From a virus: DNA of 24,876 nt. The DNA is taken from IMG/VR virus record IMGVR_UViG_3300031766_000060, positions 1 to 24,876 of that record; one strand, written 5' to 3'. Shown piece after piece: positions 1-7,620 of the stretch. The notes under the pieces were generated by a model. The model worked only from the letters and a program-made list of their open reading frames with translations, searched no databases and was not told the origin of the DNA. Numbering within the stretch: position 1 is the stretch's first letter; each line of letters opens with the position of its first letter. The position numbers and the translations under genes were made by a program.

Positions 1-363
1 AACGTGGCCTTCCCTTCACACGATACTGATCGCGCAGATATCCATGCCATCGGTCACGGTGTGCAGCGAAACCTATCTGTGGTGCTAATGGAAAGAGTGG
101 CTGATAAACATTGCCGGATAACAACACCGATGCCCGATGAATCCATCAGCCTCATAGCCGCAATGCCCATACACGATGTCCCATCCAGACCCCATCACAA
201 CTCTCTGATATACGATTTTCTGTGGATTACTTCTGACCAGATAAAAGCGCACGGGCAGCGAACAGGTTCACGGTGGGAGCTAGACATAAAATTCAAACCA
301 GACGGACATCAATGGACGGTCGCTGGAAAACCAATCGGATTATTTTTAAGTAGGAACGACTGA
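1..363 (+). CDS. Unrecognised early-region protein, possibly 5'-truncated
   Basis: The frame is open from the first base of the window, and the first possible start is GTG at 4-6 (119 aa). Either that is the start or the gene begins before the window. The product is mixed alpha/beta in composition and rich in His, with no membrane segment or motif I recognise. Its TGA stop overlaps the ATG of the next gene (TGATG at 361-365). This supports a real, translationally coupled member of the three-gene rightward operon and argues against a chance frame. The company of a helix-turn-helix protein and DUF3310 suggests an early-region accessory function. No function is assigned. Confidence 0.55.
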   Translation, partial: NVAFPSHDTDRADIHAIGHGVQRNLSVVLMERVADKHCRITTPMPDESISLIAAMPIHDVPSRPHHNSLIYDFLWITSDQIKAHGQRTGSRWELDIKFKPDGHQWTVAGKPIGLFLSRND

Positions 364-581
364 TGGAGAAACCATATTACACAGCGCCAGAATTGGCCGA
401 ACTAATGGGTATGACGGTGAAGAGTTTACACAACGCTCTTCATGCGGAGCGATTCCCTATCCCGACTTATAAGCTGGGCAAGATCAGAGTCGCTGACAAG
501 GAAGTCGTGAGACAGTTTTTTGCGCGTAAAAGTGCAGAAGGCTTGCAGAAATTACAACCAAAAAGTGAGGTTACAACATGA
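363..581 (+). CDS. Small AlpA/excisionase-like helix-turn-helix DNA-binding protein
   Basis: The product is 72 aa. Residues 5-55 look like a MerR/AlpA-type winged helix-turn-helix: the opening YYTAPELAELMGMT gives the first helices, and PTYKLGKIRVADKEV has the wing and 'read the sign' pattern of excisionase and PrtN-like proteins. Proteins of this size and fold act as excisionases (recombination directionality factors) or as transcription regulators. Closeness to an integrase and an apparent attP favours excisionase, but a regulator is equally compatible. The start is supported by AGGA seven bases upstream and a one-base TGATG overlap with the preceding gene. The stop overlaps the next start as ATGA. 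Confidence 0.72.
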   Translation: MEKPYYTAPELAELMGMTVKSLHNALHAERFPIPTYKLGKIRVADKEVVRQFFARKSAEGLQKLQPKSEVTT

Positions 582-883
582 ACGCAACTAAAGAAGATTG
601 GAGCAGACTACGTGAGGCGCACCCAGCTATTGAGCAAACGGGTACGGACGATGTGAATCACCCCGCTCATTACAATCACGGTGAGATAGAGTGTATTGAT
701 TACCTAGCGGATAACCTTGGTGACGGATACCAGTATTACCTTGAGGGTAACATCAAAAAGTACCTTCACAGGTGGCGGTACAAAAATGAAAGCAAGGCCA
801 AGCAAGTCGAAGACCTCCGCAAAGCCGCATGGTATTTAGGCAAGTTGCTTGAGACTCAAGTCTTTAACGATTCGAGCACTTGA
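578..883 (+). CDS. DUF3310 family phage protein
   Basis: The product is 101 aa. Residues 26-90 match the DUF3310 pattern found in many phages: a VNHPAHY-type opening, IECID, then an EGNIKKYLHRWRYK-like helix and an EDLRKAAWYL helix. The biochemical function is not established; it is often annotated as nucleotide kinase-like. The start is an ATGA overlap with the previous gene, preceded by GAGG seven bases upstream, so the three rightward genes form one operon. The last 28 bases overlap the 3' end of the convergent integrase, leaving no room for an intergenic terminator between the two transcription units. Confidence 0.85.
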   Translation: MNATKEDWSRLREAHPAIEQTGTDDVNHPAHYNHGEIECIDYLADNLGDGYQYYLEGNIKKYLHRWRYKNESKAKQVEDLRKAAWYLGKLLETQVFNDSST

Positions 884-1839
884 ACAGCGCTGCGGTGGGT
901 GTAGCGTTTAAGCATATTCATATCTCTATGACCGCTGAACAAACTCACCGCAGACATATCAAAACCCAACTCAAACAGGCGGGTACATCCTTCGTGCCGC
1001 ATATCATGCCAACGCATATCTTCGATACCCGCCTTCACAGTTGCCAGATGGAACGCCTCACCAACTGACTTAGCATTCTGAGGGAATATCTTTTCTGAGA
1101 TTCTGGGTTGCCGCTCTATTATTTCTTGAGCTTCCGGTAACAGCGGGACTCGCTCGTTACGTTTTTTCTTAGGGTGCTTGCGCTGTCTGACCAAGATAGA
1201 CCTACCCTCATCTCCTATATCGTCCCACAGGAGGGCGAACTGCTCACCTCGTCTCATGGCTGTATGTACCGCAAAGCTCATAAGGTCAGCCATTGGGAAA
1301 AAGTCATTGCATGTTTCTGCAATGATACGCATCTCATCATCGGACACTCTGCGATCACGGTGGTTCGATTCAGCGATTATTCCCTCACGCTTTAGAACCT
1401 TCATCGCGTTCTTGTAGTCCGTCATATTAGGCTGGGCATCCCACATAGCCTCTGCGGTATCAAGCACCACACCAATGTAGATCATATCCTGCATGACCGT
1501 GGAAGGCGCGACAGATCTATCTAAGGCGTATTTAGTGAGAACTGGCGTTGTTAGGTCTTTGAGCTTAAAACTCCCCAGACGCTCCCTGATGGCCTCTAAG
1601 GTGTGTGTCTTAGTTCTACCGAACTGTCGCGCCCCACCAATCTCTACCAGATAGCGTCTACATAACTCACCGAAGTTCTGCTCGTCATGTCTAAATTCGC
1701 CAGCCTCTATGTCGGACTCCGTGTTGATCATCCATTTCTGCGCTACAGCTTTTTTGGTAAAGGTCTTTGATATAGGCTTCACGCCCTTTTTGCGGATCAG
1801 GACGCGATACTTATCACCACGCTTTTGTATAACCCCCAT
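856..1839 (-). CDS. int: Tyrosine recombinase integrase
   Basis: The product is 327 aa, the usual length for a phage integrase. The first 50 residues look like an arm-binding domain (basic, GDKYRVLIRKKG). Residues about 55-150 look like the SAM-like core-binding domain. The catalytic domain follows with all main residues visible: Arg196 in HTAMRRGE, His278 and Arg281 in WHDMRHE, His304 in SGHRDMN and the nucleophile Tyr313 in KRYTH. It would integrate and excise the phage at attP/attB. The ATG is preceded by AAGGAG nine bases upstream. That ribosome site sits between two arm-type repeats, so Int binding could repress its own expression. The gene converges with and overlaps the early operon. 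Confidence 0.95.
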   Translation of the reverse strand: MGVIQKRGDKYRVLIRKKGVKPISKTFTKKAVAQKWMINTESDIEAGEFRHDEQNFGELCRRYLVEIGGARQFGRTKTHTLEAIRERLGSFKLKDLTTPVLTKYALDRSVAPSTVMQDMIYIGVVLDTAEAMWDAQPNMTDYKNAMKVLKREGIIAESNHRDRRVSDDEMRIIAETCNDFFPMADLMSFAVHTAMRRGEQFALLWDDIGDEGRSILVRQRKHPKKKRNERVPLLPEAQEIIERQPRISEKIFPQNAKSVGEAFHLATVKAGIEDMRWHDMRHEGCTRLFELGFDMSAVSLFSGHRDMNMLKRYTHRSAVQVLESLKT

Positions 1840-1872
1840 CTTGGTACACTCCTTGGTACAGCAATGAAGTGC

Positions 1873-1900
1873 AGTGTATGGGGAAACAGTGATAAATCAA
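1873..1900 (-). promoter_or_regulatory. Candidate sigma-70 promoter for the integrase
   Basis: On the minus strand, TTGATT (1895-1900) and TACACT (1873-1878) are separated by 16 bp. Each hexamer matches the consensus at four of six positions. It lies inside the arm-repeat region and overlaps the near-match IHF site, so integrase and IHF could both affect it. This is a visual match only. Confidence 0.3.
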
Positions 1901-2004
1901 GGCTTTTGGTGCAGTTTGGTACAGTGAATGATGGAGTTAAGTGATTGATAAATAACAAATTGCTTTCCGTAGCACCCATGATGGCTTGAGCAATCGTTTA
2001 TATA

Positions 2005-2017
2005 AATCAACCACTTA
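2005..2017 (+). promoter_or_regulatory. IHF-binding consensus in attP
   Basis: AATCAACCACTTA fits the IHF consensus WATCAANNNNTTR at every specified position. A second site at 1895-1907 (AATCAAGGCTTTT) misses only the last position. The two lie on either side of the presumed crossover region, as expected for host-factor bends in an intasome. Confidence 0.6.
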
Positions 2018-2043
2018 GAGCAAATGGTACACTATTGGTACAG

Positions 2044-4980
2044 TTAGATCGGGGAAAACATCTCGAAGCCTGAGCGAACTATATCTCTGGGCAAACCTTT
2101 ATCCATAAAGTTCCCATGTGTTGCTTCTTTTACATACGGGACATCGTACAGGGTGGGAACACGCTTCTCGCTATCCATCAACTGAAGCACTGCGTTTATC
2201 TGGTCTACCGTAAAGAAGTTTAGCCCATCAACCACACCTCTATTTACACTAGACATGGCCTCGGTAAGAACATCGCCAGTGTCTTTCAAGAAACCGTCCT
2301 CTTGCGGAGCGTTGGTAGCACTTTGTGCTTGATCTGAAAGCAAAGCTCCACCCCCCACAGTCAAAGCCCCCTGCGAAAATAGTGGCAAGCCTTTCTTTAC
2401 ACGATCCACTAGTTCTGGGGTTACGTCTATTGAGTGAGCGCTGTCGGTCATTGTCTTTTCTACCAGCTCTGCTAGACGTTGTTTAGATTCCGCTGTCTGA
2501 GGCCATGTTTGAGATACAGCTTTGTACTCTTGCGCTTCTTCAGGAGTTAGATTTTTTGTATTAGCTTGCATTCTATCGAATTTAGTTTGACCGACAGGCT
2601 GATTGCCCAACTTACCCAGCCTGTTGCGGAACGTCTTATCGTACAGTGGTATCAAACCTTCAGTACCCATGTATCGGTCTGATTGTTGTTTACCAGTGGT
2701 TAAAGCCAGCTTGTCATACCCACCTTCTGCCGCTTCTATGATTGCTCTTTTAAGGGCTAGGTCATACCACGTGGTTTTGTCCGTATTTTTAAACGGTGCA
2801 TCTGGAACTTGGTCAGGCTGTTTCGTAATAAGCTCATCCTGAATCGAAAGAAGGTTACCGTGTCTCGCGCCAGCATCATCTAACTGAGCTTTCAGGCTCT
2901 TACCGACATTTGTTTCCATTAATTGTTTGTATAAATCCCAATCTGGTTCGTCAGCGCTGGGATCAAAGCCGTTCGCTTCAACAAATTCTCTTCGAGCTTG
3001 CTGCGCCTTCTCGACAGCGTTGGTGGATTCATCGATTTCTTTTTCTAACTTGTCCATCGCCTTCGGGTCGAAGTAACCATCTTCTTTGCCGAACTTATGC
3101 CAATCGGATTGCAGCTCCTCTATTAATAGAACATTGCTGCCGTCAGTGTCTTTCCGATCAACCATACGGAGGTGCGTTAAGATGTTCGGATGGTCAAAGT
3201 GGTCTGGGTTTACAAACTCTCGTGTCTCATCGCCAAAACTGTCTAGCTGATCCCACACCGCCATCATCTCATCATCTAACTCTGCTTGTTGTTCCCAGAG
3301 TTCGTCTTGACGCGCTTTAAGCTCATCCCCTACTAACATCGGGTTGTCAGTTAATTGATCACGGTCAATGGCATTTCGAGCATTAACTATGTCGTGACGC
3401 ATACCCATAAGTTCATCATATTTGCTAGACACCTCTTTAGCCGCATCTGCCCTATCGTTGGGTAGCGTCATTAGAAGCTCACGATAATTACTACCGCTGT
3501 ATCCTCCACCTAGCGTGAATTCACCAAACTTGGCGTTTCCTACGTTCTCCTGCCGGAAAACGTCTTCGATGTAAGTTAGAGCGCCTGACCTTTCACCAGC
3601 GGTTCTAGCATCATGATAAAGCTCATGCCCTTTATGGAAGTTGTCTTTTGCCCAATCAAGTATCTCATCCGCAGATAGTTGAGGAGTATCGCCTAGCAAA
3701 ATCTCTTTGATCTTGATCTGATTGCTGTTGATAAAGTCCTGAACTTCTCCGGTCGTAATGTCGGTGCGATCACCGAAATGATCCTTGAAGCCAATCGCGT
3801 CTAGCTCGTTTGGTTTAGCACCACCCTTGGTGAGATCGTTATAGAAGGCTTGTGCGTTAGCAGGTTTGCTTCGAGACAGGGAATTTGCAGCTTTCACCGC
3901 TGCACTGAACAGGCCAGCGTCAGCTTCTGGAGATGCCAACATGCCCCCAGCAGCGCCAGCGGTCATCATATAAGGGAGGAAGCTGTTAACTTTCACACCC
4001 GCAGCTTGCAGACGTTTAAGCATCTTGTCGTCAATGACACCCGTATACGGTTTCATCTCTAACGCTCTTCGAGCGTCATGGACAGATGCCCGTCCATCCA
4101 TCAACTCTGGGATCAAGTCTATGACTGTGGCGTTTGTATCTAAACGCCCCAACCCCTCACCCGCAATAGCAGATGGGTATGTGGGATTACCACCGTCAGG
4201 TATGACACCGCGCTCGACATCCATGATGCCGACATTTTGAAAGCCTAAGTCTTGAGCATTTAACTGAGGTACGTCAGTAACAGATATACGCGCTTGAGGT
4301 AGGCTGAGTCCCCCTTGGTCGCGGTATTTCTTATCCATTAAATCGATCACTGCTTTTCTAACACGGTCTTTTTGCTGACCATACTGCGCCACACTTCTTG
4401 GATCATCGACACCAAGCCAATCAGGGATCAGCTTCTTTATATCTGCGTCCATAGCGCGTTTAGTTGTTTTTGGCATATTCGCGGAGTTATACACAAGCAT
4501 GGTCTGACCCGTCTTGTGCGCGAAGTCGCCACCGGAGGGAGACATCCTCCAGTTCATCATTACAGGGTCAACACCACCCGCATCTTTCTTGGCTTGTTTG
4601 CCAGCCGCCACCATCTTAGGCGTAACACTCTTCGCAGATGCCCAAAGCTCTTCACCGTTCTCAAGCATGTAGCCCTGACCGCCTGTTAGGTTTACAGGCT
4701 GCGCCAGTTCAACATCGCCAATCCCTTCAAGAACCGCACCAGCTCTAGTTCGGTCAGACATAGTCGTAACAAAGGGTCGGCCTTCTAGATCTTGTAACGC
4801 TACGCGAGGAGCATCTTGAGTTCCCAAGTCTGTCACTTGAGGTGTCAACACCTCATCAGCCTTCCGTGGTGTTGATCCACCTCGCGGTTTAAAAAACCTT
4901 GGGTCGATGTTTTCTCGTATGTAAGTTCTAGCTTCTCTTCCAGCATCAAGAGCCGCCTTCACCATTTTCACAGAACCCAT
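2044..4980 (-). CDS. Large polyvalent-type ejection protein (978 aa)
   Basis: This is the last and longest gene of the virion block. The N-terminal third (about residues 120-280) contains a SGGDFAHKTG motif and a later LSLPQARISVTD segment, which recur in my memory of large phage virion proteins. A short Gly/Ala-rich hydrophobic stretch follows near 330-365. The second half has a GSNYRELLMTLP motif, a PNILTHLRMVDRKDTDG segment running into IEELQSDWH, and TTWYDLALKRAIIEAA. This second module is typical of phage polyvalent proteins, which are injected with the DNA and may carry enzymatic or anti-host domains. The C-terminus has another Gly/Ala patch. The biochemical activity is unknown. It follows the 150-aa gene after six bases. 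Confidence 0.7.
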   Translation of the reverse strand: MGSVKMVKAALDAGREARTYIRENIDPRFFKPRGGSTPRKADEVLTPQVTDLGTQDAPRVALQDLEGRPFVTTMSDRTRAGAVLEGIGDVELAQPVNLTGGQGYMLENGEELWASAKSVTPKMVAAGKQAKKDAGGVDPVMMNWRMSPSGGDFAHKTGQTMLVYNSANMPKTTKRAMDADIKKLIPDWLGVDDPRSVAQYGQQKDRVRKAVIDLMDKKYRDQGGLSLPQARISVTDVPQLNAQDLGFQNVGIMDVERGVIPDGGNPTYPSAIAGEGLGRLDTNATVIDLIPELMDGRASVHDARRALEMKPYTGVIDDKMLKRLQAAGVKVNSFLPYMMTAGAAGGMLASPEADAGLFSAAVKAANSLSRSKPANAQAFYNDLTKGGAKPNELDAIGFKDHFGDRTDITTGEVQDFINSNQIKIKEILLGDTPQLSADEILDWAKDNFHKGHELYHDARTAGERSGALTYIEDVFRQENVGNAKFGEFTLGGGYSGSNYRELLMTLPNDRADAAKEVSSKYDELMGMRHDIVNARNAIDRDQLTDNPMLVGDELKARQDELWEQQAELDDEMMAVWDQLDSFGDETREFVNPDHFDHPNILTHLRMVDRKDTDGSNVLLIEELQSDWHKFGKEDGYFDPKAMDKLEKEIDESTNAVEKAQQARREFVEANGFDPSADEPDWDLYKQLMETNVGKSLKAQLDDAGARHGNLLSIQDELITKQPDQVPDAPFKNTDKTTWYDLALKRAIIEAAEGGYDKLALTTGKQQSDRYMGTEGLIPLYDKTFRNRLGKLGNQPVGQTKFDRMQANTKNLTPEEAQEYKAVSQTWPQTAESKQRLAELVEKTMTDSAHSIDVTPELVDRVKKGLPLFSQGALTVGGGALLSDQAQSATNAPQEDGFLKDTGDVLTEAMSSVNRGVVDGLNFFTVDQINAVLQLMDSEKRVPTLYDVPYVKEATHGNFMDKGLPRDIVRSGFEMFSPI

Positions 4981-4986
4981 AAACTA

Positions 4987-5439
4987 CTACCCGTAAAAGT
5001 TAAATGGTTGATATGGCGACCGCTGTCTGTTTTGTAAAAAGGCTTGCTTGTCCTCTACGTCCCGATAGTTCTGCTGCATCTTTTGGAACTCTTCTAAGTC
5101 CTCAAGTGTTGCAGGTTCTTCACTGTCGTCTAACGCACCGACAAGGCTAGAAGTTGGGTCGTACATCGCAGGGATCGATGGCATCTCTGCGGCTTGGGCG
5201 TTGTGTTGTAACAAGCCAGCGGCAGGGTTGTTTGCACCAGCCGCTGCATTCGTCTGCGCCATCATTGCTGACGAGTCGATCATAGGAGCTGCTTGAGCTG
5301 GTGGGCGCTGGGAGATGAAGTCGATCACGTTTGTGCCGTACTTTTTGTTCATCTCATCAATCTTGAGATCAAGGGGGCTGGGTGTGGTTCTGCCCATCTT
5401 TTTCGACAGGTCAGAAAAGAAATTTAGAAACGCGCTCAT
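4987..5439 (-). CDS. Hypothetical virion/ejection-block protein (150 aa)
   Basis: I do not recognise this protein. It starts with an amphipathic helix (SAFLNFFSDLSKKMG), continues through an Ala/Asn/Met-rich middle, an acidic helix around residues 105-130 (EEPATLEDLEEFQKM) and ends in RSPYQPFNFYG. The ending resembles SPFNSLNFYNQ near the C-terminus of the 471-aa protein of the same block, which hints at a shared docking motif. Its position between two large ejection-type proteins suggests a minor internal virion component or chaperone. It starts with ATG five bases after the stop of the preceding gene. Confidence 0.6.
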   Translation of the reverse strand: MSAFLNFFSDLSKKMGRTTPSPLDLKIDEMNKKYGTNVIDFISQRPPAQAAPMIDSSAMMAQTNAAAGANNPAAGLLQHNAQAAEMPSIPAMYDPTSSLVGALDDSEEPATLEDLEEFQKMQQNYRDVEDKQAFLQNRQRSPYQPFNFYG

Positions 5440-5444
5440 GTTAT

Positions 5445-7619
5445 TTACTCTGCTAGTTGGGAGTTATCTTCAAAGACTGATTGGTCTATCACCTGACGCA
5501 TGACTGCGTTCAATTTGATGTGGCTGTCGTCAAACTTCATGATGTAATCGACAGGCGTTCGACCACTCTTCAGTGCTTCTTTCATTGTCTTTTCAGCGGC
5601 ATACGCTTCTACGCCAGACAAAGGACTTAACACTGGAGTCACCTTCAGCATTCTGAAAAGGCTATCGATCCACGTGTACGCTGAACCGGAATAGTTAACA
5701 GCGCCATCAGGCTTTTTAGTGGCTTTGCCGACAGCAACCTCAAAGGCTCTTAGCTTTTGATATTGCTCTGGTGACAAGACTTTCTTTAGAGCAGCATCGT
5801 TTTTCTTGATCGCTGTCGTGAGCTTAGACCCACTGAAGAAACCTACACCGCTCTTGCTTTGCTGGTTTGGGTTTACGGCCTTGTCGAAGATATCTTTTAA
5901 CGTGAAGGTTCTGATGTCAGCGATAGCTGCTTCATCACCCCTTTCCGCTAACTGCTTGATAACGCGCTCTGCGTTCTCAGGCGATCTCATTATCGCCTTC
6001 ATAATCTCAGAAGGATCTTTTAGCGGTGTTTTGGTGTTAGGTTTGAAGCCCGTTATCTCTTGAAGCACATCCTTTGCCGACCAGAGGTCGCGGTAGGCTC
6101 TGTTGGCTTGTCTAGCCGCCCGTGCTTGCTTCAAGAACTGATCAGCAGCTTTACCACCGCCACCGGCCTTCATTGCTTCTGCTAACTGTGCGTCTGCGTT
6201 TTCTTCAATCGCACTCTTTATTTGCGAGAGGATGTAGTTACCACGGTCATCACCCTGCTGCCAAAGACTGTTGAGATATTTAATGAAATCTTCACTGTTG
6301 CTTACGCCCAATCGCTGAGTGTCCATGTCCGGTATGTTGAAGGGCATATCAGTCTTGAAATCTTCTGGATCTAGAACTCCAGATCGTGCCAGCTTTGTGC
6401 CGATGTCTTTCAGCAGCGCACCGTTGGTGTTCATGTGGTCACGCGCCATCTGATAGAAGACTTCGGATATAGCATCAGCGGAGAGAGGGATATCTATGTT
6501 GTTGTTCTGTGCAAACTGCTTTGCTTCGTCATACAGAGCCTTGTAGTTGGCCTTGTCTGTCGCCTTGAACCCTTCAAAAGTTTCCTTCAACACAGTGCCT
6601 ATCTGTTCAAGATCAGCCACCCGTGTACCACCAGCCTCATCTGCCATCGCCAAGGCTGCGTTATTGATGTCTATATTTTGCTCATCCCTGAAATCTCTCA
6701 TGCGGTCGCCAGCTTCTTTGGATTGACGCGCTGCCGCCTCTTCAGCAGCGATCTGCTCAAAGTCCTGCGTGTACTGACCCTTAGAGAGTTTGAAGCCGAA
6801 TTCAGTTTCCATTGCTTCTTGGATCGCAGCGTCTACATCTTCAGCGTTGCTGATGCTTTTCAGAATTTGCTGGGTGTCAGGTTTTAGATTGTCAAAGTCA
6901 TAACCCGCTTGTTCCAGTGCAGCTCTAATTTCAGATTCAACTTGATCGTTCGCACGGGGGTTTAGCGCACCGAAGGGAATTCTTTTTAGTGTTTCCTTTA
7001 ATACGATGGACACAGGTTCAGCCGCAGCACCAGCTACAGCGCCCATCATCGCGTTTGAAGTTCTTGTCTCGTCTGAGAAAGGTATCTCGACAGCGCCCTC
7101 AATCGCGCCAGACCCCATAGAGGTAGCCATACGACCAAGGAAACCTAACCCGCCTAAGATTGGAGCTTTAGATAGTCCAATTGCCAAAGGAGCAGCAGCT
7201 AAAACACCGCCCGTCATTCGTCCCCCCATGTTGAGGTAGGGCGACTCTTGCGCCAGTGCGTTGTTCACCATTTCAGTTCGCCTTGCGCCTTCCTGCGTGG
7301 CCTCGCTGTCGGTGAACGGGAGCTTGTCCCAGATGCCAAGCCCAACCTTACCCGTCTGAACACCAGCGCTGGCTAAGAACTGCGTTAAAGGGTTTTGGTC
7401 TTGCACAGCTTGATTGATGTCTTGCTGCTCTAGATATCTACCATAAGCCTCAATCTGAGCCATCTGCTGCTGTGGTGAGAGCTGCTGCTGTTGAGTCTTT
7501 TGCGCTAAGTCAGCCGCGACATCATCAACGTAGGCTCTCTGCTGTTGTGCAGTCATAGCATCAAAGCCTTGCGGCTTTTTGATTTTGGTTGTTCCGTTGA
7601 TTAACAGATTATCTGACAT
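5445..7619 (-). CDS. Internal virion / DNA-ejection protein (724 aa)
   Basis: I choose the start MSDNLLINGT at 7619. The ATG lies one base after the previous stop (TGATATG) and is preceded by GGTGGAG. The longer reading from 7709 would overlap the previous gene by 89 bases without need. Residues 22-75 are Gln-rich and helical. Residues about 131-206 form a Gly/Ala-rich run of hydrophobic segments (for example LGGLGFLGRMATSMGSGAIE) such as membrane-active ejection proteins carry. The rest is long, charged and helical. Size, composition and place fit the class of proteins released into the cell envelope during genome delivery. No enzymatic motif was recognised. Confidence 0.65.
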   Translation of the reverse strand: MSDNLLINGTTKIKKPQGFDAMTAQQQRAYVDDVAADLAQKTQQQQLSPQQQMAQIEAYGRYLEQQDINQAVQDQNPLTQFLASAGVQTGKVGLGIWDKLPFTDSEATQEGARRTEMVNNALAQESPYLNMGGRMTGGVLAAAPLAIGLSKAPILGGLGFLGRMATSMGSGAIEGAVEIPFSDETRTSNAMMGAVAGAAAEPVSIVLKETLKRIPFGALNPRANDQVESEIRAALEQAGYDFDNLKPDTQQILKSISNAEDVDAAIQEAMETEFGFKLSKGQYTQDFEQIAAEEAAARQSKEAGDRMRDFRDEQNIDINNAALAMADEAGGTRVADLEQIGTVLKETFEGFKATDKANYKALYDEAKQFAQNNNIDIPLSADAISEVFYQMARDHMNTNGALLKDIGTKLARSGVLDPEDFKTDMPFNIPDMDTQRLGVSNSEDFIKYLNSLWQQGDDRGNYILSQIKSAIEENADAQLAEAMKAGGGGKAADQFLKQARAARQANRAYRDLWSAKDVLQEITGFKPNTKTPLKDPSEIMKAIMRSPENAERVIKQLAERGDEAAIADIRTFTLKDIFDKAVNPNQQSKSGVGFFSGSKLTTAIKKNDAALKKVLSPEQYQKLRAFEVAVGKATKKPDGAVNYSGSAYTWIDSLFRMLKVTPVLSPLSGVEAYAAEKTMKEALKSGRTPVDYIMKFDDSHIKLNAVMRQVIDQSVFEDNSQLAE

Positions 7620-7620
7620 A

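Larger units (their letters stand above)
1840..2043. other. Putative phage attachment site (attP) region
   Basis: This 204-bp gap separates the integrase start from the last virion gene. It contains three pairs of TTGGTACAS-type direct repeats and one perfect IHF consensus with a second near-match, the usual architecture of a lambda-type attP with P and P' arms. The crossover core should lie between the inner arms, roughly 1925-2004. I cannot place it without the bacterial attB. I see no tRNA 3' end in this stretch. The absence of chromosomal genes on either side implies the site is not split into attL and attR. Confidence 0.7.
1841..2043 (+). repeat. Six arm-type direct repeats TTGGTACAS in three pairs
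   Basis: Copies are TTGGTACAC at 1841-1849, TTGGTACAG at 1853-1861, TTGGTGCAG at 1906-1914, TTGGTACAG at 1916-1924, ATGGTACAC at 2024-2032 and TTGGTACAG at 2035-2043. Start-to-start spacing within pairs is 12, 10 and 11 bp, about one helical turn, so a pair would present sites on the same face of the DNA. All copies point the same way. They are best read as binding sites for the integrase N-terminal domain. Confidence 0.8.

Noticed and set aside
1797-1979. 60-aa minus-strand frame upstream of the integrase
   Set aside because: It runs through the attP repeats and into the integrase start in another frame, with no ribosome site or recognisable composition.
1925-2004. tRNA fragment as attP core
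   Set aside because: I looked for a T-loop or CCA-like 3' end on both strands and saw none, so a tRNA target is not supported.
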